Positions 8,883 to 12,951 of a stretch of 12,951 nt of DNA are shown piece after piece. The notes beneath the pieces are model-generated. The model had not been told where the DNA came from and searched no databases. It was given only the letters and a program-made list of their open reading frames with translations. This stretch comes from JACVRW01 sp034664005 (lineage in GTDB: Bacteria > Actinomycetota > Thermoleophilia > Solirubrobacterales > Thermoleophilaceae), in assembly GCA_034664005.1 (NCBI GenBank), contig JAXDIL010000070.1:1-12951 (forward strand), given 5' to 3'. Each line of letters starts with the position of its first letter. Position 1 is the first letter of the stretch. Made by a program: the position numbers and the translations under genes.

Positions 8883-9385
8883 CGGTCCCCGTCCTTCAGG
8901 GCGAGCGCGTCAGCCTCAAGCCCATCGGCGAAGCGGACCTCGAGCCGCTCGCCGCCATCATCCGCGAGCCCGGGGTCGCCGAGTGGTGGGGCGAGTCAGA
9001 CGAGCCCGAGCGGCTGCGCGACAACCTCCGCATGGACGGCGACGCCTGGGCGATCGAGCACGAGGGCGAGCTGGCCGGCTGGCTCGGCTTCACCGAGGAG
9101 ACCGAGCCCGAGTACCGCTCGGTGGGCCTCGACATCAGCCTCTCGAACCGCTTCCAGGGCCAGGGCCTCGGCCCCGAAGCGCTCCGCACCGCGATCCGCT
9201 GGTTCGCGGAGGAGCGCGGCCACCACCGCTTCACGATCGACCCCTCGGTGCAGAACGAACGCGCCATCAGCGCGTACGCGAAGGTGGGCTTCAGGCCCAT
9301 CGGCGTCATGCGCCGCGCCGAGCTGATCGACGGCGAGTGGACCGACGCCCTGCTGATGGACCTCTTGATCGAGGAGCTGACCTAG
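8879..9385 (+). CDS. GNAT-family N-acetyltransferase (AAC(6')/RimJ-like)
   Basis: 168 residues forming a single GNAT domain. The acetyl-CoA pyrophosphate loop is QGQGLG (residues 98-103), preceded by the GLDISLSNRF strand; the C-terminal motif is RFTIDPSVQNERAISAYAKVGF. The overall pattern (WWGE near the N-terminus, IDPS..N.RAI..Y.K.GF) recalls aminoglycoside 6'-acetyltransferases and RimJ/RimL-type enzymes; the substrate is unknown and resistance should not be assumed. The start is ATG at 8879, overlapping the antiporter stop by 4 bp. The TAG stop shares the CTAG at 9382-9385 with the stop of the convergent synthetase gene, so nothing separates the two genes. Confidence 0.92.
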   Translation: MTVPVLQGERVSLKPIGEADLEPLAAIIREPGVAEWWGESDEPERLRDNLRMDGDAWAIEHEGELAGWLGFTEETEPEYRSVGLDISLSNRFQGQGLGPEALRTAIRWFAEERGHHRFTIDPSVQNERAISAYAKVGFRPIGVMRRAELIDGEWTDALLMDLLIEELT

Positions 9386-10764
9386 AACAGCTGCAGGTAG
9401 CGCTTGATCTCCCAGGGAGTGACCTCGTTGTGCCACTCCTCCCACTCGGCCTGCTTCGTCTTGACGAAGTAGTCCACGTAGTCCTCGCGCGCTGTCTTGC
9501 CGAGCGCGGCGCGCAGCACGTCGTCCTTCTCGAGCTCGCGGGTCGCGTCGAGCAGGTTCGCCGGCAGCATCTCCACGCCCAGCTCCTTGCGCTGCTCCTC
9601 GGTCACCTCGTGGAGGTTCAGCTCGGTGGTCGGGTCGCCCGGGTCGAGGTTCTTCTCGATCCCGTCCAGGCCAGACGCCAGCACGGCGGCCGCGGCGAGG
9701 TACGGGTTGCACGACCCGTCCACGGTGCGGTCCTCGATCCGGCCGGCCGCGGGGATGCGCAGCATCTGGGTGCGGTTGTTGAAGCCGTAGCTCACGAACA
9801 CGGGTGCCCAGCTCGAGCCGCTGCGCGTACCCGTCACGAGCCGCTTGTACGAGCCGACGGTCGGCGCGGTGAGCGCGATGTACGCCTTGGCGTGCGCCTT
9901 CAGCCCGCCGATGAACTGGTACGCGGTCTCCGAGAGGCCCATGCCGCGCGGGTCGTCCGCGGGGTCCGCCTCGAAGACGTTCTGGCCGTCCTTCCAGAGG
10001 CTCATGTGGAAGTGGCAGCCGTTGCCGGTCAGGTGGCCGAACGGCTTCGGCATGAACGTGGCGACCATGCCGCGCTCCTGCGCGAGCGACTCGACCATGT
10101 AGCGGAAGAAGATCGCGCGGTCGGCGGTGGTGAGCGCGTCCGCGAAGTCGAAGTTCTGCTCGAACTGCCCGTTCGCGTCCTCGTGGTCGGTGGCGTAGTT
10201 GTTCCAGCCGAGGTCCGTGAGGTTGCGCGCCACCTGCGATACGAAGTCGAGGTTGCGGGTGAGGCCGCGCATGTCGTAGCAGGGCTGCTCGAGCCGGTCG
10301 AGCTGGTCGGCGAGCTCGATGCCGCCGTCCTCGGTCTCGCGCACGAGGAAGTACTCGAGCTCGGCGCCGATCATGAACTCGTAGCCGAGGTCGCGAGCGC
10401 GGTCGAGCTGGCGGCGCAGGATCGTGCGCGGGCAGTACGGCCACTCCTCGCCCTCCACGTGCACGTCGCAGGCGAGCCGCGCTACGCCCGGCTTCCATGG
10501 CAGCGGCGTGAAGCTCCGCACGTCCGGCATCGCGGCCAGGTCCGGGTCGTGCGGGTACTGGCCGATCGCGCCGGCGGCGAATCCGGCGAAGCCCGCCCCG
10601 TCCTCCATCAGTCCGTCGAACAGCCGGGCCGGCACGAGCTTCGCGTTCGGCTTGCCGTGCATGTCCACGAACTGCGCGAACAGGAACTCGATGTCGTTCT
10701 CTTCGATGTAGCGCTTTACATCCTCGGGCGAGGTGGGCGCGGTGAATGGCTCGGTCACGCTCAT
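9382..10764 (-). CDS. gmaS: Type III glutamine synthetase-like ligase (GlnT / gamma-glutamylmethylamide synthetase family)
   Basis: A 460-residue ATP-dependent glutamate-amine ligase, cytosolic. Glutamine-synthetase motifs in order: FVDMHGK (32-38) with Asp34 at the ammonium-site Asp, GAELEYF (133-139) metal ligands, HEDANGQFEQNF (194-205), GNGCHFHMSLW (247-257), NNRTQMLRIP (329-338) and EDRTVDGSCNPYL (344-356). The flap region RLVTGTRSGSSWAPV (308-322) is longer than in GlnA and has Trp where GlnA has its catalytic-pocket Glu; the adenylylation Tyr is replaced by His385. These traits match GlnT-type enzymes, which include gamma-glutamylmethylamide synthetase. The three split glutamate-synthase genes on the other side of the promoter favour GmaS (glutamate + methylamine + ATP). 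GlnT-like ammonia ligation remains possible. The start is the ATG at 10764 behind a leaderless promoter; a TTG at 10800 lies in the -35 box. Confidence 0.88.
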   Translation of the reverse strand: MSVTEPFTAPTSPEDVKRYIEENDIEFLFAQFVDMHGKPNAKLVPARLFDGLMEDGAGFAGFAAGAIGQYPHDPDLAAMPDVRSFTPLPWKPGVARLACDVHVEGEEWPYCPRTILRRQLDRARDLGYEFMIGAELEYFLVRETEDGGIELADQLDRLEQPCYDMRGLTRNLDFVSQVARNLTDLGWNNYATDHEDANGQFEQNFDFADALTTADRAIFFRYMVESLAQERGMVATFMPKPFGHLTGNGCHFHMSLWKDGQNVFEADPADDPRGMGLSETAYQFIGGLKAHAKAYIALTAPTVGSYKRLVTGTRSGSSWAPVFVSYGFNNRTQMLRIPAAGRIEDRTVDGSCNPYLAAAAVLASGLDGIEKNLDPGDPTTELNLHEVTEEQRKELGVEMLPANLLDATRELEKDDVLRAALGKTAREDYVDYFVKTKQAEWEEWHNEVTPWEIKRYLQLF

Positions 10765-10771
10765 AGTGCGC

Positions 10772-10800
10772 AAGCTATCCACATTCGCGGATGGGTCCAA
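10772..10800 (-). promoter_or_regulatory. Leaderless sigma-A-type promoter of the gmaS/glnT-like gene
   Basis: Minus strand: -35 TTGGAC (10800-10795), a 17-base spacer, -10 TAGCTT (10777-10772), then seven bases to the A of the ATG at 10764. Spacing is ideal and predicts transcription starting at or beside the start codon. No Shine-Dalgarno site precedes this ATG, which agrees with leaderless translation, common in actinobacteria. Confidence 0.7.
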
Positions 10801-10806
10801 TGTGGA
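10778..10806. promoter_or_regulatory. Inverted repeat (candidate operator) over the gmaS/glnT-like promoter
   Basis: A perfect 8-bp inverted repeat, TCCACATT (10778-10785) and AATGTGGA (10799-10806), separated by 13 bp so that half-sites are 21 bp apart, two helical turns. One arm abuts the -10 box and the other covers the start of the -35 box, as expected of a dimeric repressor site. A further CACAT at 10812-10816 forms a second ATGTG-N7-CACAT dyad. The cognate regulator is unknown. Confidence 0.55.
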
Positions 10807-10887
10807 GACCGCACATACCGTGGGGCTGAATTGTTCATCGATTCTCCATGGGCCGGGATGAGGCGCCTGCCTACACTCGTTGGCTCT

Positions 10888-10893
10888 AGGAGG
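10888..10893 (+). promoter_or_regulatory. Consensus ribosome-binding site of the amidotransferase gene
   Basis: AGGAGG six bases before the ATG at 10900. It fixes a start that places Cys at position 2, as required for the amidotransferase nucleophile, within a much longer open frame that runs antisense to the synthetase gene. Confidence 0.9.
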
Positions 10894-10899
10894 CTCGCA

Positions 10900-11805
10900 A
10901 TGTGTGGAATCGCAGGACTATTCTCGAAATCGCTCGACGTGAGCGAGAGCCTCGGAAGCCATCTCGGGGAGATGCTCCTCCAGCTGAGCGACCGGGGACC
11001 CGACAGCGCCGGCGTGGCGTTTTACCGCGACCCTGCCCCGTCTGGGTCGTCGAAGGTTTCGCTCTTCAGCCCCGATCCCGAGCAGGATTGGGACGGCGTT
11101 CAGGCCGCTCTGGACGAGGCGTTCGGCGCCGGTCAGGCGGAGCCGCGCGGCTCGCATGCCGTGATCGTGGTCGAGACCGACGCCTCCGAGGCCCAGTCCT
11201 GGCTGCGCGACCGCTATCCGGAGCTGCGCGTGATGAGCGCGGGGCAGGAGATCGAGATCTTCAAGGAGGCCGGGCCGCCGCCGGAGTTCCTCGAGAGCTT
11301 CGGGCTCGCGAACATGTCGGGCTCGCACGCGCTCGGCCACACACGCATGGCGACCGAGAGCCGCGTCACCACCGAGCACTCGCATCCCTTCTCCACCGGG
11401 CTCGACCTCTGCCTCGTCCACAACGGCTCGCTCTCGAACCACAACCTGCTGCGCCGCTCCCTGCGCCGCGAGGGGATCCCGATCCAGACCCAGAACGACT
11501 CCGAGGTCGCGGCCGGGTACCTGACCTGGCGGATGCGCGAAGGCGACACACTCGACCAGGCGCTCGAGCGCAGCCTCGAGGACCTCGACGGTTTCTTCAC
11601 CTTCGCGGTCGGTACCGCCGACGGCTTCGCCGTCCTGCGCGACCCGATCGCCTGCAAGCCGGCGGTTATCGCCGAGACCGACGCCTGGGTGGCGATCGCC
11701 TCCGAGTACCGCGCGCTCGCCGTCCTGCCGGGGGCCGAGGAGGCCGAAGTCTGGGAGCCCGAGCCCGGCCGCGTCTACAGCTGGGCGCACGAGGTGGTCG
11801 CGTGA
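10900..11805 (+). CDS. mgsA: Class II glutamine amidotransferase subunit (MgsA/GlxB-like)
   Basis: 301 residues of the Ntn-hydrolase class II amidotransferase family, homologous to the N-terminal domain of glutamate synthase and to PurF. The protein begins MCGIAG, so Cys2 becomes the N-terminal nucleophile after Met removal; GHTRMAT (146-152), HNGSLSN (175-181, oxyanion hole) and Asp200 in QNDSEVAAG complete the glutamine site. RDPIACKPAVIA and VAIASEYRAL (247-273) are the usual closing strands. Residues about 50-135 form an insertion relative to minimal domains. In N-methylglutamate synthase this subunit releases the amino group from a gamma-glutamyl amide to the FMN subunit; GlxB is the equivalent in rhizobial glnT clusters. 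It is followed with a 4-bp overlap (GTGA) by the GXGXG gene. Confidence 0.9.
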   Translation: MCGIAGLFSKSLDVSESLGSHLGEMLLQLSDRGPDSAGVAFYRDPAPSGSSKVSLFSPDPEQDWDGVQAALDEAFGAGQAEPRGSHAVIVVETDASEAQSWLRDRYPELRVMSAGQEIEIFKEAGPPPEFLESFGLANMSGSHALGHTRMATESRVTTEHSHPFSTGLDLCLVHNGSLSNHNLLRRSLRREGIPIQTQNDSEVAAGYLTWRMREGDTLDQALERSLEDLDGFFTFAVGTADGFAVLRDPIACKPAVIAETDAWVAIASEYRALAVLPGAEEAEVWEPEPGRVYSWAHEVVA

Positions 11806-12509
11806 GCACCACGGCGGAGACAATGGTCGTCGATCCCGCCGAGTACGGCCTGCGCGAGCTCAACGCCCAGCTTCACGCCGCGGCGCGCGACCCGGGCGTC
11901 CCGCGCAGCTGGCGAATCGTCAACCCCGCCGGCCGCCACAACCTCGCCGTCGGCCTCGATGCCGAGCTCGACGTCGCGATCGAGGGCCACGTCGGCTACT
12001 ACTGCGCCGGGATGAACCAGCGCGCAACCGTGCGCATCGACGGCAACGCCGGCGTCGGCGTCGCCGAGAACATGATGTCCGGCAGCGTCATCGTCCAGGG
12101 CGACGCCAGCCAGGCCGCCGGCGCCACCGCCCGGGGCGGCCAGTTGGTCATCCACGGCAACGCCTCCGCCCGCTGCGGAATTTCGCTGAAGGGAGCCGAC
12201 ATCGTCGTCGGCGGCTCGATCGGCCACCTCGGCGCCTTCATGGCCCAGCGCGGGCGCCTGGTCGTCTGCGGTGACGCCGGCGAATCGCTCGGCGACTCGA
12301 TCTACGAGGCGCGCGTCTACGTGCGCGGCCGGGTGAAGAGCCTCGGGGCCGACTGCATCGAGAAGCCGATGCGCGACGAGCACGTCGCCGAGGTGGCCGA
12401 GCTGCTCGAACGGGCCGGCATCGGGGACGTCGATGCGGCCAGCTTCCGGCGCTACGGCTCCGCCCGGCGGCTCTACCACTTCGACGTCGACAACGCCCGG
12501 GCGTACTGA
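11802..12509 (+). CDS. mgsB: GXGXG-domain glutamate synthase-like subunit (MgsB/GlxC-like)
   Basis: 235 residues matching the C-terminal GXGXG beta-helix of the glutamate synthase large subunit as a stand-alone protein. After a leader (about 1-45), repeated strand-Gly turns run from about 60 to 178: IEGHVGYYCAG, VRIDGNAGVGVAENM, VIVQGDASQAAGATARGG, LVIHGNASARCGISLKG, IVVGGSIGHLGAFMAQRG, LVVCGDAGESLGDSIYEA. A helical tail of about 55 residues follows. The domain has no catalytic residues; in glutamate synthase it is structural and braces the ammonia-tunnel assembly between amidotransferase and FMN domains. The start is GTG at 11802 overlapping the previous stop; the next gene begins two bases after its stop, so the three form one operon. 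Confidence 0.9.
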   Translation: MSTTAETMVVDPAEYGLRELNAQLHAAARDPGVPRSWRIVNPAGRHNLAVGLDAELDVAIEGHVGYYCAGMNQRATVRIDGNAGVGVAENMMSGSVIVQGDASQAAGATARGGQLVIHGNASARCGISLKGADIVVGGSIGHLGAFMAQRGRLVVCGDAGESLGDSIYEARVYVRGRVKSLGADCIEKPMRDEHVAEVAELLERAGIGDVDAASFRRYGSARRLYHFDVDNARAY

Positions 12510-12511
12510 GC

Positions 12512-12951
12512 ATGGGCGGCACGAATGGCGTGCATCCGCGCGACCTGCGCGAGTCGGCCACGTTCGACCGCCACGCGATCGCCGAGATCCAGCGCGCCGC
12601 GCGCGAGGGGATCTACGACATCCGCGGCGGCGGCGCCAAGCGCCGCGTGCCCCACTTCGACGACCTGCTTTTCCTGGGCGCGAGTGTCTCGCGCTACCCG
12701 CTCGAGGGCTACCGCGAGCGCTGCGGCACCGACGTGGTCCTCGGGACCCGCTTCGCCAAGCAGCCGCTGCACCTGGACATCCCGGTGACCATCGCGGGGA
12801 TGAGCTTCGGCGCGCTGAGCGCCAACGCGAAGGAGGCCCTTGGCCGCGGCGCGAGCGCTATGGGGACCTCGACCACGACCGGCGACGGCGGCATGACACC
12901 CGAGGAGCGCCTGTCGTCGAAGACGCTCGTCTACCAGCTGCTTCAGTCCCG
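12512..12951 (+). CDS. mgsC: FMN-dependent glutamate synthase-domain subunit (MgsC/GlxD-like), 3' end cut by window
   Basis: 146 codons are visible from ATG at 12512 and the frame is still open at the right edge; family members are usually a little over 400 residues. After a basic N-terminal segment (RRVPHFDDLLFL, 44-55) the FMN-barrel signature appears: IPVTIAGMSFGALSANAKEALGRGA (about 90-114) and GTSTTTGDGGMTPEER (118-133), clearly the glutamate-synthase central domain and not a lactate-oxidase type. This is the catalytic subunit forming N-methylglutamate from methylamine released from gamma-glutamylmethylamide, or glutamate in ordinary synthases. It starts two bases after the GXGXG gene's stop. 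The iron-sulfur cysteines would lie beyond the window and cannot be checked. Confidence 0.88.
   Translation, partial: MGGTNGVHPRDLRESATFDRHAIAEIQRAAREGIYDIRGGGAKRRVPHFDDLLFLGASVSRYPLEGYRERCGTDVVLGTRFAKQPLHLDIPVTIAGMSFGALSANAKEALGRGASAMGTSTTTGDGGMTPEERLSSKTLVYQLLQS

Larger units (their letters stand above)
10765..10899. other. Divergent control region between gmaS/glnT-like and mgsABC/glxBCD-like genes
   Basis: 135 bp shared by the two divergent transcripts. It holds the leaderless minus-strand promoter and the inverted repeat. For the plus-strand genes the best -10 candidate is TACACT (10872-10877), about 23 bp before the ATG, but no recognisable -35 lies 16-19 bp upstream, so that promoter may need an activator. 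Confidence 0.5.

Noticed and set aside
10765..10800. Longer synthetase reading from a TTG at 10800
   Set aside because: That TTG is the first three bases of the -35 box in a well spaced promoter, and the 12 added residues have no Shine-Dalgarno support.
8983..11805. A 940-codon open frame on the plus strand ending with the amidotransferase
   Set aside because: Its first two thirds are antisense to the synthetase gene and low-complexity (Arg/Val/His-rich), as expected of an empty frame in GC-rich DNA. The real start is the ATG at 10900 with AGGAGG and a Cys at position 2.
10900..12951. Ordinary glutamate synthase (GltB) broken by frameshifts
   Set aside because: Each domain has its own start signal or overlap, clean ends and family-typical length, and the order amidotransferase-GXGXG-FMN differs from GltB, where the FMN domain precedes GXGXG. 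These are separate genes.

Overview
This is a high-GC (roughly 65-70% by eye), gene-dense stretch of bacterial chromosome. GTG and TTG starts, 4-bp start/stop overlaps, an apparently leaderless gene, a ClpC-type unfoldase and a GAF/PucR-type regulator suggest a deep-branching actinobacterium. Thermoleophilia (Solirubrobacterales or Gaiellales) is my guess, from general resemblance only. No RNA genes, insertion sequences, CRISPR arrays or integration signs are visible, and no gap exceeds about 170 bp.

Layout. (1) 1-2575: the 3' two-thirds of clpC, overlapped by 4 bp by an isochorismatase-type cysteine hydrolase. (2) 4853 down to 2556, minus strand: a four-gene cluster of an Amt-family ammonium/methylammonium channel, two unrecognised single-span membrane proteins of 114 and 55 residues, and a small membrane-anchored PepSY-like protein. 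The first three are directly adjacent or overlap. (3) 5026-6777: a GAF-GAF-PucR regulator, divergent from amt. (4) 6734-7009, minus: a small two-span membrane protein. (5) 7030-9385: three genes linked by ATGA overlaps, namely a four-helix-bundle receptor-like membrane protein without a signalling domain, a CPA1-type cation/proton antiporter and a GNAT acetyltransferase. (6) 9382-12951: a type III (GlnT/GmaS-like) glutamine-synthetase homologue on the minus strand, divergent from three plus-strand genes. These three encode, as separate polypeptides, the class II amidotransferase, GXGXG and FMN domains of glutamate synthase; the last is cut by the window end.

How the genes work together. Block 6 is the most interesting part. 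A GlnT/GmaS-like synthetase beside a glutamate synthase split into three is the arrangement of gamma-glutamylmethylamide synthetase (GmaS) with N-methylglutamate synthase (MgsABC) in the indirect methylamine pathway. The same gene set occurs in rhizobia as glnT/glxBCD with no settled function. The synthetase keeps the ammonium-site Asp, but its flap Glu is replaced around a Trp and it lacks the adenylylation Tyr, which fits an alternative amine substrate. Its start has a clean leaderless promoter overlain by an 8-bp inverted repeat whose half-sites lie 21 bp apart, a good operator candidate. With amt, its small membrane partners and the GAF/PucR regulator about 5 kb away, the window reads as a possible amine/ammonium uptake and assimilation locus. 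The regulatory link and the substrate are inference, not shown by the sequence.
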